A DNA stretch of 64,000 nt from a virus: positions 1-64,000 of IMG/VR virus record IMGVR_UViG_3300034110_000188; one strand, given 5' to 3'. Of the stretch, positions 15,147-22,923 are shown piece by piece. Under the pieces are notes generated by a model. The model did not search any database and was not told the DNA's origin. It saw nothing but the letters and a program-made list of their open reading frames with translations. The first letter of the stretch is position 1; each line of letters starts with the position of its first letter. The position numbers and the translations under genes were made by a program.

Positions 15147-15397
15147 TACTTCAAGCTGATTTCGGTATGTTTCAAACTTTAACAGACTACGGTGTGTTAG
15201 GATTTGCTGTACTTGCTTTAGGGTACTTAGTTTGGCACTTCTTACAGAAGCTCATGAAGAGTGAAGAGGATTACCGTAATCGAGTAGAAGAGCTAGAAGG
15301 ACAATACAGAGATGACTTAGAGAAGAAGATAGAAGAAAGCACAACAAGTTCTAAGAGCTTGAAAGAAACTATTCTTATATTTTTGAGTAGAAAGTAG
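15143..15397 (+). CDS. Single-TM coiled-coil protein, holin candidate (paralogue 2)
   Basis: An 84 aa paralogue of the preceding protein, with the same DFGMFQTLTDYGVLG plus membrane helix (about residues 18-35). It has a longer charged coiled-coil tail in place of the short basic one. The pair could act as holin and antiholin, which often derive from duplication, but this is inference. Overlaps its paralogue by 4 nt. Confidence 0.55.
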   Translation: MILQADFGMFQTLTDYGVLGFAVLALGYLVWHFLQKLMKSEEDYRNRVEELEGQYRDDLEKKIEESTTSSKSLKETILIFLSRK

Positions 15398-15399
15398 TC

Positions 15400-15765
15400 A
15401 TGAAAAGAAAGAAGTTAATATTATTAGGTTCTATGCTAGTGTTTGTAGCACTGCTATTTTTTCAAGTATTTTCAACTGGTCATGGTCACGTAGTAGTGGT
15501 AGAGAAGAATGAAGTTTTAACGAATGAGAATACATCTTTAACCAAAAGCGTATCTAAACTTAAGTCTAAAAACGCTAAGTTAGTAGAAGAGAAGGAAGCT
15601 TTAGTAGAGCAAGTAGCTGAGGTTACTCAGAGTTTAGATAGCACAAGTGAAGTGGCAAAAGAATTAACAAAAGAACTGAAAGATGAAAAGACTACTAATA
15701 GCATTTCTAATGGTCGCGAGTTCGAGTTTGACCCAATCAAACTACCCGATTCAGAAGATAATTGA
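15400..15765 (+). CDS. Membrane-anchored periplasmic coiled-coil (i-spanin-like)
   Basis: A 121 aa protein with a short cationic N-terminus, one membrane helix (about residues 6-24, ILLGSMLVFVALLFFQVF) and a long heptad-like Lys/Glu coiled coil. This is the architecture of inner-membrane spanin subunits. Its last 83 nt overlap the next gene, a secreted protein, in another frame, reminiscent of overlapping Rz/Rz1 genes. No lipobox is present in either. Confidence 0.5.
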   Translation: MKRKKLILLGSMLVFVALLFFQVFSTGHGHVVVVEKNEVLTNENTSLTKSVSKLKSKNAKLVEEKEALVEQVAEVTQSLDSTSEVAKELTKELKDEKTTNSISNGREFEFDPIKLPDSEDN

Positions 15766-16189
15766 CGGAGATACATTTGTTGTACTAACTAAGAAGCAGG
15801 CTGACGATATAAACACGATATTTGAAAGCCAGAAAAAGAAGTTAGTTATACTAAAGAGAGATATTAAAGTAAAGGATAGCTTGCTTGCATTGGTATCAAA
15901 CGATACCATTATAGATACTAGATTTACAGATAGGTTAGATAAGTTAGAGCATTGGTTAATTAACGCGTCTATAGATGGAGCTTGGTTATACTACTCTTGG
16001 GAAGACTCATCAATTTATTCAGTAAATTTGAGAAAGCATTACGTAAGAAAAGATGACGCCACTGGAGATTTACTATTCATGCATGGGGAGGAAGAATTTC
16101 CTAGCGATAACAGAGAGTATCCAAGAATTAATTGGCAAGAAGAAATTGTTAAACCAAAAAGACCTAAGGTCGAAAAAATAGAATTATGA
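15683..16189 (+). CDS. Secreted/periplasmic protein overlapping i-spanin-like gene
   Basis: A 168 aa protein with a Sec signal peptide (MKRLLIAFLMVASSSLTQS) and a helical segment (about residues 37-75), then a Trp/Tyr-rich part (HWLINASIDGAWLYYSWED). IIDGDTFVVLTKKQAD just after the signal recurs in lysis regions of Bacteroidota phages. It starts 83 nt inside the upstream gene. Likely part of envelope disruption; exact role unknown. Confidence 0.55.
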   Translation: MKRLLIAFLMVASSSLTQSNYPIQKIIDGDTFVVLTKKQADDINTIFESQKKKLVILKRDIKVKDSLLALVSNDTIIDTRFTDRLDKLEHWLINASIDGAWLYYSWEDSSIYSVNLRKHYVRKDDATGDLLFMHGEEEFPSDNREYPRINWQEEIVKPKRPKVEKIEL

Positions 16190-16419
16190 GAAAGTTTTTT
16201 AGAGATTTAATTACTGATGATAACAACATCAACGAGCAAGCGTTTGTTGGAGTAGTATCATTTTTTGCAATGCTAGCTGTGCTGTTGGTTGACGTTATTA
16301 CGGGTGCTTACGGTAAAGAATTAGTAATTAAAGAATTCATTTATGATGGATTTTTAATATTAACTATCTCTGCGTTTGGTATTAAAGTAGCAGGGAATAT
16401 AATCAACAAGAAAAAATGA
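16186..16419 (+). CDS. Two-TM holin-like protein
   Basis: A 77 aa protein with two predicted membrane helices (about residues 21-41, VGVVSFFAMLAVLLVDVITG, and 52-72, FIYDGFLILTISAFGIKVAG) and a KKK C-terminus. It lies immediately upstream of the endolysin with 4 nt overlap, the classic place for a holin. It is the best holin candidate of the cassette. Confidence 0.65.
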   Translation: MRKFFRDLITDDNNINEQAFVGVVSFFAMLAVLLVDVITGAYGKELVIKEFIYDGFLILTISAFGIKVAGNIINKKK

Positions 16420-17030
16420 GTTTAAAAGGTTTACAGACAAAGATCGGTACAACTGCTGACGGTGCATTTGGACCTGGTACATTAAAGAAGGCTGCTGAGT
16501 TTTACAAGTTAACTCCAGAACGTGCAGCACATTTCTTCGCGCAACTTTCGCACGAGACAGGTGAGTTTAGATTATTCAGCGAGAACTTAAACTATTCAGC
16601 TGAAGGACTAAAGAAAACTTTTCCTAAGTATTTTCCTACAAGTATACTAGCTAATGCATACGCGCGTAATCCAGAGAAGATTGCAAGCAGAGCTTACGCT
16701 AATAGAATGGGTAACGGAGACGAAGCGTCTAAGGATGGATGGAAGTTCAGAGGACGTGGTGCTATTCAGTTAACTGGAAAAGCTAACTACCAGAACTTTG
16801 CTAACCATATCAAGAACGAAGAGGTTATGACTAACCCAGATATAGTTGCTTCAGATTACGCTTTTGAGTCTGCATTATTTTTCTTTGACAGAAATAAACT
16901 ATGGGACATTTGCGATAAGGGGGTAACTGACGCTACGATACTTTCAGTTACTAAGCGTATAAATGGAGGTACCACAGGATTATTACACAGATCAGAGCTT
17001 ACTAAAAAATATTACGGATGGCTAAAGTAA
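16416..17030 (+). CDS. Endolysin, GH19 chitinase-like
   Basis: A 204 aa cell-wall hydrolase. Residues 1-30 (LQTKIGTTADGAFGPGTLKK) resemble a short peptidoglycan-binding start. The GH19 core has SHETGEF (45-51) with catalytic Glu47 and a second acidic residue at 50, YANRMGNGDEASKDGWKFRG (94-113), and RGRGAIQLTGKANY (112-125 region). It would cleave the glycan strands of peptidoglycan after holin release. No signal peptide, so it depends on the holin. It overlaps its neighbours at both ends. Confidence 0.88.
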   Translation: MSLKGLQTKIGTTADGAFGPGTLKKAAEFYKLTPERAAHFFAQLSHETGEFRLFSENLNYSAEGLKKTFPKYFPTSILANAYARNPEKIASRAYANRMGNGDEASKDGWKFRGRGAIQLTGKANYQNFANHIKNEEVMTNPDIVASDYAFESALFFFDRNKLWDICDKGVTDATILSVTKRINGGTTGLLHRSELTKKYYGWLK

Positions 17031-17155
17031 AAGAAACGGGATCTACAAAGACTACCGTAAAGGTAAGTAGACCTAATGTTCACGGAAAAACAAAAGAAAG
17101 CAAGTTAAAAAGCAGCAAGCTATATACTAAAAAATATAGAGGTCAAGGTAAGTAA
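17018..17155 (+). CDS. Small basic conserved phage protein
   Basis: A 45 aa highly basic protein. KVSRPNVHGKTKESKLKSS and YTKKYRGQGK form a pattern that recurs as a short gene in many Bacteroidota phages, usually near structural or lysis genes. It may be a packaged DNA-binding peptide. It starts 13 nt inside the endolysin gene. Confidence 0.7.
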   Translation: MAKVKETGSTKTTVKVSRPNVHGKTKESKLKSSKLYTKKYRGQGK

Positions 17156-17166
17156 TTAAAAATAAT

Positions 17167-17174
17167 TATCTTTG
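17167..17174 (+). promoter_or_regulatory. -7 promoter element (leaderless geometry)
   Basis: TATCTTTG lies exactly 4 nt before the ATG at 17179. Confidence 0.6.
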
Positions 17175-17178
17175 TACA

Positions 17179-17289
17179 ATGGGAGAAGCTGTTAAGGTTA
17201 TTATACTTGGTACTGAAGGAGAGTTTATTATAGAACTTCCTGAAGGAGTAGGGTGTGATAAAATAATAGAATTCTTAAAGAACTTTTAA
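17179..17289 (+). CDS. Hypothetical 36 aa protein
   Basis: A tiny ORF (MGEAVKVIILGTEGEFIIEL...) whose ATG is placed 4 nt after a -7 element, suggesting a leaderless mRNA. The following fibre gene starts 12 nt after its stop. It could be a real peptide or a leader that couples translation of the fibre gene. Confidence 0.45.
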   Translation: MGEAVKVIILGTEGEFIIELPEGVGCDKIIEFLKNF

Positions 17290-17300
17290 AAACGATAAAA

Positions 17301-18773
17301 ATGAGTTACAAAATTTACAAAACAGGAGCGTTTGTTATTGTTGAAGATTCAACTAGTAATCTTACTAGTGAGTTCAACTCACAAAGTGTTCAGATTGAAA
17401 AACTAAGAACAGCAGTTACTTCTTACGACTTCTTATATGAAGGAAGTCCTGTATTTAGAGGTATGTTCTTAACTGAAATTACAGACGGTTCGGGAAATCC
17501 ATATACGTCTAATGCATTTGATACATTTAGATTTACACAAGTAGGTAAACAAAATGTTGATGGAGTTGGTACGCAAGGACCTACAGGTGCTACAGGTGCT
17601 CAAGGACCTACAGGACCAGCTGGAGCTCAAGGACTTACAGGACCAGTAGGACCAGCAGGATTAGACTGGCAAGGCGCATGGACATCAGGTGCTCCTTATG
17701 TTGCTGACGATGCAGTTGCATACGCTGGAGCTTCTTACTTCTGTATTTTAGCTACCTCAGGTACAACAGCACCAGACTTAGATGCTACACATTGGGCTTT
17801 ATTGGCTTCTCAAGGAGCTATAGGACCTGTAGGACCTCAAGGTATTCAGGGTATTCAAGGTATTGCAGGGGCTACGGGACCAGCAGGACCTACAGGAGCT
17901 ACAGGAGCTACAGGACCTCAAGGTATTCAAGGTACAGCAGGATCCAGCACAGCTACATTAGCTGACGTACTTACTAATGGTAACGATACATCTACATTAA
18001 ATTTCAATAACTACCAAGGCAATAACGCTGGTAGTGGCGCTACTGGAAATAACAACCATGCATTTGGTACACTTGCATTATCTGGTAACACTGGGTCATT
18101 TAACATTGCATTTGGTAGCGATGCTGCTTCTGGTGGGACTGCTTCTAATGTAATTGGATTAGGTGTTGATGCGTTACGAACTAACACTAAATCTTTTGCT
18201 GTTGGTGTAGGACACGGAAGTGGAACATCAAACACAGGTGACTACATGTCTGCTGTAGGTCCATTTTCAGCTCAAAACAATACAGGAAACAGTTTATCTG
18301 CTCTAGGATATACTGCTGCTTTTAATAACACAGGAAACAATGTAGTAGCTGTTGGTAACGGAGCTGCTAACTCGAACTCATCTGATAATTCAGTTGGTTT
18401 AGGATTTCAAGCTATTCAAGGTGGCACTGGAGATTACACAGTAGGCGTTGGTTCTCAAGCTGCATACAATAACACTGGATTCGGAGTTGTAGCATTAGGC
18501 TTAGCTGCTGCTTATGGTAATACTGGGCAAGAGTTAATCTCTCTAGGTCAGCAAGCTGGTAGCAACAACACTGGTAACTTTGTTGCAGCTATAGGTAAAA
18601 ATACAGGTGTAGCAAATCCTTTAAGTAGCCAATTTATTATTGGAAATGATTATTTATCATCATACGCAAATCATGCTGCTGCTGTTGCAGCAATTTCAAC
18701 GCTAGGTATAGCAGGAAATACTTACTTATACCACAATCAAGCTACAAACTCAATTGGAGCTGTAAGATTATAA
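17301..18773 (+). CDS. Collagen-like tail fibre
   Basis: A 490 aa fibre. After an N-terminal attachment domain (about 1-90) come Gly-X-Y collagen-like repeats (GPTGATGAQGPTGPAG, about 93-122). A carbohydrate-binding-module-like insert follows (WQGAWTSGAPYVADDAVAY ... HWALLA, about 124-165), then a second collagen block (about 172-213). The distal part has degenerate repeats of AxGxxAxxNNTGxxxxAxG type, like the beta-prism heads of trimeric adhesins. Likely a trimeric receptor-binding fibre. Confidence 0.8.
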   Translation: MSYKIYKTGAFVIVEDSTSNLTSEFNSQSVQIEKLRTAVTSYDFLYEGSPVFRGMFLTEITDGSGNPYTSNAFDTFRFTQVGKQNVDGVGTQGPTGATGAQGPTGPAGAQGLTGPVGPAGLDWQGAWTSGAPYVADDAVAYAGASYFCILATSGTTAPDLDATHWALLASQGAIGPVGPQGIQGIQGIAGATGPAGPTGATGATGPQGIQGTAGSSTATLADVLTNGNDTSTLNFNNYQGNNAGSGATGNNNHAFGTLALSGNTGSFNIAFGSDAASGGTASNVIGLGVDALRTNTKSFAVGVGHGSGTSNTGDYMSAVGPFSAQNNTGNSLSALGYTAAFNNTGNNVVAVGNGAANSNSSDNSVGLGFQAIQGGTGDYTVGVGSQAAYNNTGFGVVALGLAAAYGNTGQELISLGQQAGSNNTGNFVAAIGKNTGVANPLSSQFIIGNDYLSSYANHAAAVAAISTLGIAGNTYLYHNQATNSIGAVRL

Positions 18774-18775
18774 TT

Positions 18776-19336
18776 ATGAAGTTAGACGCATATAACTTAC
18801 TACAATACCAAATAGGAGACTACGTGTTCGGTTATAGACCGAACACTCCTCCTGGTAGTGTATTTAATTTGAATGACACTTTTGCTAAAGTTATTTCAAA
18901 AGCAAACTTGTCGACTGGCACATCTAGTTTAACTCCTGTTATTTTGGATTCTTTATTGATTCCAGCTAACACAGTTAAAACAGGTGATGTAATTGAGCTA
19001 AGAGGTATTTTTGAAAAGACAGGAGGTTTAGGCGGAGCAACATATGGCATGAGCTTAAATACAACTAACGCTACTGTTGGAACGGCTATAGGTACACTAA
19101 CAGCAGGTATGACGCAATTATTTGTAAACAAGTTTATGCACTTGTGCGTTACTCCATCTGGAACTTATTTATTAAACCCAGGGGCTTCAATGTTGAACGA
19201 TGAAGTTGTATCACCTTCAATTGCACCAGTGTCACTTACTATAGATTGGTCTGTTAATCAGTACTTAATTCTAACAGGTCAAGTGATAAATGCAGGAGAC
19301 TCAGTAAGAAGTTTAGGAATTAAGGCGGTTGTTTAA
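18776..19336 (+). CDS. Fibre-associated beta-rich protein
   Basis: A 186 aa protein with alternating hydrophobic/Thr-rich strands, no signal and no membrane segment. It starts 2 nt after the collagen-like fibre and ends inside a terminator hairpin, so it is last in that unit. It is probably the distal tip or a capping protein of the fibre. No named family is recognised. Confidence 0.6.
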   Translation: MKLDAYNLLQYQIGDYVFGYRPNTPPGSVFNLNDTFAKVISKANLSTGTSSLTPVILDSLLIPANTVKTGDVIELRGIFEKTGGLGGATYGMSLNTTNATVGTAIGTLTAGMTQLFVNKFMHLCVTPSGTYLLNPGASMLNDEVVSPSIAPVSLTIDWSVNQYLILTGQVINAGDSVRSLGIKAVV

Positions 19337-19347
19337 TCGCCTTTTTT
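19324..19347 (+). terminator. Short rho-independent terminator
   Basis: GGCG (19324-19327) with CGCC (19338-19341) and a T-rich tail, overlapping the stop codon of the upstream gene. The stem is only 4 bp, so it may be weak. Confidence 0.5.
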
Positions 19348-19349
19348 AT

Positions 19350-19357
19350 TATATTTG
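19350..19357 (+). promoter_or_regulatory. -7 promoter element of morphogenesis operon
   Basis: TATATTTG, 19 nt before the ATG at 19377, with TTG 18 nt upstream as a possible -33 element. Confidence 0.6.
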
Positions 19358-19376
19358 CAAAACTAAATTAAATAAA

Positions 19377-19616
19377 ATGGAAAAATTAACACAAGACAGT
19401 CTCGATAAGTTGAGAGCTGCACATTCAAGTTACCAGAACTTACGCTCTGAAATGGCTGACATCTCGTTACACGAAATGATGGTAGCTGAACGCAAACAAG
19501 AAGTTAAAGAAGCTATTAATGCTGCTAAGGCAGAGTTGATTGGTATTGAGGCTGAACTCAAGGAGGAGTATCAAGCTAAAGCAATTAACTTGGCTACAGG
19601 TGAAGTTGAGAAATGA
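19377..19616 (+). CDS. Coiled-coil protein at start of packaging operon
   Basis: A 79 aa charged coiled-coil protein (MEKLTQDSLDKLRAAHSSYQ...ELIGIEAELKEEYQAKA). An in-frame ATG at 19329 lies upstream of the promoter, so the start at 19377 is preferred. Coiled-coil genes of this type precede terminase genes in related Bacteroidota phages. Role unknown. Confidence 0.65.
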   Translation: MEKLTQDSLDKLRAAHSSYQNLRSEMADISLHEMMVAERKQEVKEAINAAKAELIGIEAELKEEYQAKAINLATGEVEK

Positions 19617-19837
19617 GTTTAATTCGTAAAATATCAGTTGGTCCAGATTACAAGAATGCAATGCATTTTATTGTAGGTCAAGATGTTTTAGGCAATTCTC
19701 ATAAGATATCTTCAATCAATATTAATGAAAAAGGAGACTATTTAATCCACATTAAGAATGATTCAGAAGAAGTAGTACTGTGGAAGACATTCACAGTTAC
19801 TGTTCCTATTTCAATAGAGCACAACATAGACTTCTAA
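19613..19837 (+). CDS. Hypothetical 74 aa protein
   Basis: A small beta-rich protein (MSLIRKISVGPDYKNAMHFIVGQ...) of unknown family, 4 nt overlap with the previous gene and 1 nt from the next. Conserved-looking GPDYKNAMHFIVGQ and HIKNDSEEVVLWK suggest a beta-barrel; no function can be assigned. Confidence 0.6.
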   Translation: MSLIRKISVGPDYKNAMHFIVGQDVLGNSHKISSININEKGDYLIHIKNDSEEVVLWKTFTVTVPISIEHNIDF

Positions 19838-19838
19838 A

Positions 19839-20384
19839 ATGAAATCAATATTTCACTTCTTGGTTGAACCAAAAGGTGGGAAGCGATATGATAACGTAAA
19901 GGATGTTGGCGAAGGCAAGAAACTTGTGCTAAGTACAAGTCAAGAAGACCACAAAGCAACAAATAGATACGCAACAGTTATCGCTGTTCCACATAACTAC
20001 GATGGAGAAATCTCTATCGGAGATGAGGTCATTGTACACCACAACATATTTAGAAAGTTCTCTGGAATGGACGGACGTGTGAAGAGTGGAAGCTCTCACG
20101 TTTTTGAAAAGTACTACGTAGTAGAAGACATAGAGTTATTTCTGTATCGAAGCGAAAACGGAGAATGGAAAGCTCCGTCTCCTTACATGTTTGTATCTCC
20201 TTTACCTAGTGACGATATGGGCTCGTTTAAGAAGCTCTACGGAACTATCGAGTACAGTTCCGACCCTAACATCAATTCAGGTGAAATTGTTTCATTTCAG
20301 CCAGACTCAGAGTATGAGTTTAAGATTGACGATAAGTTAATGTACAGAATGTATAAAAGAAACTTAGTATGGAAGAATCAATAA
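19839..20384 (+). CDS. Hypothetical 181 aa protein (GroES-like barrel possible)
   Basis: A soluble protein with FLVEPKGGKRYDNV, ATVIAVPHNYDGEISIGDEVIVHHNIFRKF and YVVEDIELFLYRSENG. The order (start strand, GDEVIVHH, final short strand) is reminiscent of a GroES/chaperonin-10 barrel, seen in some phage proteins next to terminase genes. This is a pattern impression only. It overlaps the following gene by 16 nt. Confidence 0.5.
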   Translation: MKSIFHFLVEPKGGKRYDNVKDVGEGKKLVLSTSQEDHKATNRYATVIAVPHNYDGEISIGDEVIVHHNIFRKFSGMDGRVKSGSSHVFEKYYVVEDIELFLYRSENGEWKAPSPYMFVSPLPSDDMGSFKKLYGTIEYSSDPNINSGEIVSFQPDSEYEFKIDDKLMYRMYKRNLVWKNQ

Positions 20385-20671
20385 TCGATAAAAAGAAACG
20401 TATTTGCAAGGCAGGCAGAACGGCTGTTGATGAGTTAATTAAGATTGCTGAAGAACCGCTTATACACAGCAGGCTTAATGCTGATAATATGTCTGAAGAT
20501 GGTCTAGCTGCTGATAAGTTAGTTAGAGCTGCTCAGTCAAAGAAGCTAGCTATATTTGATGCGCTAGAAATACTTAACAGAGTTCAGCTTGAGGAGTTAG
20601 AAATTGAAGCAGCCGAAATGGGTGATCAAGTTGTTGCTCCGTCAAGTTTTGCAGAACGAAGAGCGAAGTAA
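20369..20671 (+). CDS. Putative terminase small subunit
   Basis: A 100 aa helical protein directly upstream of the large terminase (1 nt gap). The basic N-terminus and helical repeats (ADKLVRAAQSKKLAIFDALEIL) are compatible with a DNA-recognition subunit. There is no clear HTH signature, so the call rests mainly on position. Confidence 0.45.
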   Translation: MEESIIDKKKRICKAGRTAVDELIKIAEEPLIHSRLNADNMSEDGLAADKLVRAAQSKKLAIFDALEILNRVQLEELEIEAAEMGDQVVAPSSFAERRAK

Positions 20672-20672
20672 C

Positions 20673-22892
20673 ATGGCACTATACGAAATAGCACCGAACT
20701 ACGTAGATAAAGTTTCTAAAGCCAATAAGAACAGAGGTAAGAAATGGAACTACGGCTACAACGAAGAACTTGACTTAATTGTAATTTCTAAGGACGGCAC
20801 AATAGGTGATGTTTACTATATCAATGGACTTTACATTGCTCTGCCTGCTACTCCAGATAAAGTTGAGGACTACGGCAACAAATGGAAAGCTACATCAATA
20901 CCACAAGAACTTTCACGTATCAAGACTATATTTGATTGGAATAGAAAGGACAACCCATTCAAGATGAAGTATGTTGACTACATCGAAAAGGAGTTTGATA
21001 AACGTGAGAACGGGCATTGGTTCGTTAACAAAGGTAAAAAAACATACATCACTGGAAGTCACTACATGTACCTAAACTGGTCTAAGATCGACGTTGGGTT
21101 ACCCGACTTCCGTGAGTCAAATAGAATTTATTTTATCTACTGGGAGGCGTGCAAGGCTGACAACAGATGCTTTGGCATGATCTACCTTAAGAATAGACGT
21201 TCAGGATTTTCATTCATGTCAGCTTCCGAGACATCTAACCTAGGAACTATTTCTAAGGATGCTCGACTTGGTATATGTTCCAAGACAGGTAGTGACGCGA
21301 AGAAGATGTTTACGGATAAGGTTGTTCCAATTGTAAAGAACTACCCATTCTTCTTCAAGCCAGTGCAGGACGGTATGGATAATCCAAAGACAGAGCTAGC
21401 GTTTAGGCTTCCTGCATCTAGGATTACAAAGAAGAACATGTACGAAGAGTCTGATGTTGATGAGATTGAAGGACTAGACACAACAATTGACTGGAAAAAC
21501 ACAGACGATAATGCCTATGATGGTGAGAAACTTCTGTTCTTAGTTGAGGATGAGGCTGCCAAGCTAGAGCGACCAAACAATATTTTAAATGGATGGCGTG
21601 TACGTAAAACATGTTTACGTTTAGGTTCACGTATCACAGGTAAATGCATGATGGGTTCTACCGCAAATGCATTACTAAAAGGAGGGCAAAATTACAAAGA
21701 TTTATATTATGATTCAGATCCTAAGAAAAGGAACAAGAATGGTCAAACAAAGAGTGGACTATACTCTTTATTCATCCCGATGGACTACAACTTTGAGGGA
21801 TATATTGATGAATTCGGGCATGCTGTAATAAACGATCCTAAAGAGCCTGTTAAAGGAGTTGACGGTGAATTTATAAAAACGGGAGTTGTTTCGTATTGGA
21901 ACAACGAGGTTGACTCACTTAAGTCAGATCCTGACGCGTTAAACGAATGGTACAGACAGTTCCCTAGAACTGAGTCGCATGCATTTAGAGATGAATCAAA
22001 GTCAAGTATATTTAACTTAACAAAAATATACCAACAAGTAGACTACAACGAATCTTTAATCAGAGACAGAGTAGTTGTGCGCGGTTCGTTTCATTGGCGC
22101 GATGGTAAGCCAGATAGCGAGGTTATATGGACTCCAGATATTCGCGGAAGGTTCGCTGTAACTTGGATGCCAGAGAAAGCAATGCAAAACAATGTAATTA
22201 AACGTAACGGAGGATTCTTCCCTGGCAACGAGCACATTGGTGCGTTCGGATGTGACCCCTACGATATATCTGGTACAGTTGATGGACGCGCGTCAAACGG
22301 AGCGCTGCACGGTAAGACTGGGTTTACTATTGACAACGCGCCAAGTAACTTCTTTTTCTTAGAGTACATTGCTCGTCCACAGACAGCTGAGATATTCTTT
22401 GAGGAAGTGCTCATGGCTTGTGTATTCTACGGGATGCCAATTCTAATTGAGAACAACAAGCAACGTTTGCTGTACCACTTCAAGAACAGAGGGTACAGAA
22501 ATTTCTCGATTAATCGTCCAGATAAAAAGATTCACGCGCTATCTAAAACTGAGAAAGAATTAGGAGGTATACCAAACAGTTCCGAAGACGTTAAGCAAGC
22601 TCACGCGAGTGGTATTGAGACTTACATTGAGAAGTATGTTGGTATAGATGCAGAGGGCACGTACCGTGATCCAGAGGAAATGGGACAGATGTACTTCGCG
22701 CGTACTTTAGAGGACTGGGCGAGGTTTGATATTAACAACAGAACCAAACACGATGCTTCGATTAGTAGTGGTCTAGCAATTATGGCTACAAACAGGCATG
22801 CATTTGTGTCAAAAGCAGAGAAACCAAAACTAACTATTAGGTTTCCAAGATATGACAATACAGGCACAACGAGTAAAATTGTCAGAAATTAA
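20673..22892 (+). CDS. terL: Terminase large subunit
   Basis: A 739 aa DNA-packaging motor. The ATPase domain has an unusual Walker-A-like LKNRRSGFS (about 171-179) in place of GxxGxGKS and Walker B FLVEDEA (about 289-295). The C-terminal RNase H-fold nuclease begins at FGCDPYDISG (about 522-531), with further acidic residues downstream. It cuts and translocates genome into proheads. I use the ATG at 20673 because an upstream in-frame start lies inside the previous gene. It is longer than the usual 450-600 residues; this matches the enlarged TerL of crAss-like and related phages. Confidence 0.85.
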   Translation: MALYEIAPNYVDKVSKANKNRGKKWNYGYNEELDLIVISKDGTIGDVYYINGLYIALPATPDKVEDYGNKWKATSIPQELSRIKTIFDWNRKDNPFKMKYVDYIEKEFDKRENGHWFVNKGKKTYITGSHYMYLNWSKIDVGLPDFRESNRIYFIYWEACKADNRCFGMIYLKNRRSGFSFMSASETSNLGTISKDARLGICSKTGSDAKKMFTDKVVPIVKNYPFFFKPVQDGMDNPKTELAFRLPASRITKKNMYEESDVDEIEGLDTTIDWKNTDDNAYDGEKLLFLVEDEAAKLERPNNILNGWRVRKTCLRLGSRITGKCMMGSTANALLKGGQNYKDLYYDSDPKKRNKNGQTKSGLYSLFIPMDYNFEGYIDEFGHAVINDPKEPVKGVDGEFIKTGVVSYWNNEVDSLKSDPDALNEWYRQFPRTESHAFRDESKSSIFNLTKIYQQVDYNESLIRDRVVVRGSFHWRDGKPDSEVIWTPDIRGRFAVTWMPEKAMQNNVIKRNGGFFPGNEHIGAFGCDPYDISGTVDGRASNGALHGKTGFTIDNAPSNFFFLEYIARPQTAEIFFEEVLMACVFYGMPILIENNKQRLLYHFKNRGYRNFSINRPDKKIHALSKTEKELGGIPNSSEDVKQAHASGIETYIEKYVGIDAEGTYRDPEEMGQMYFARTLEDWARFDINNRTKHDASISSGLAIMATNRHAFVSKAEKPKLTIRFPRYDNTGTTSKIVRN

Positions 22893-22895
22893 TCG

Positions 22896-22903
22896 TAATT
22901 TTG
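22896..22903 (+). promoter_or_regulatory. -7 promoter element for portal
   Basis: TAATTTTG, 20 nt before the portal ATG; starts 3 nt after the terminase stop. Confidence 0.5.
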
Positions 22904-22923
22904 AAAATTGAAAGATTAAGTAA

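Noticed and set aside
17570-17940. GC-rich tandem repeats as a non-coding repeat region
   Set aside because: They code for collagen-like Gly-X-Y repeats in frame with the fibre protein.
20369-20671. Confident small terminase call
   Set aside because: No clear DNA-binding signature is seen; it is kept only as a positional candidate.
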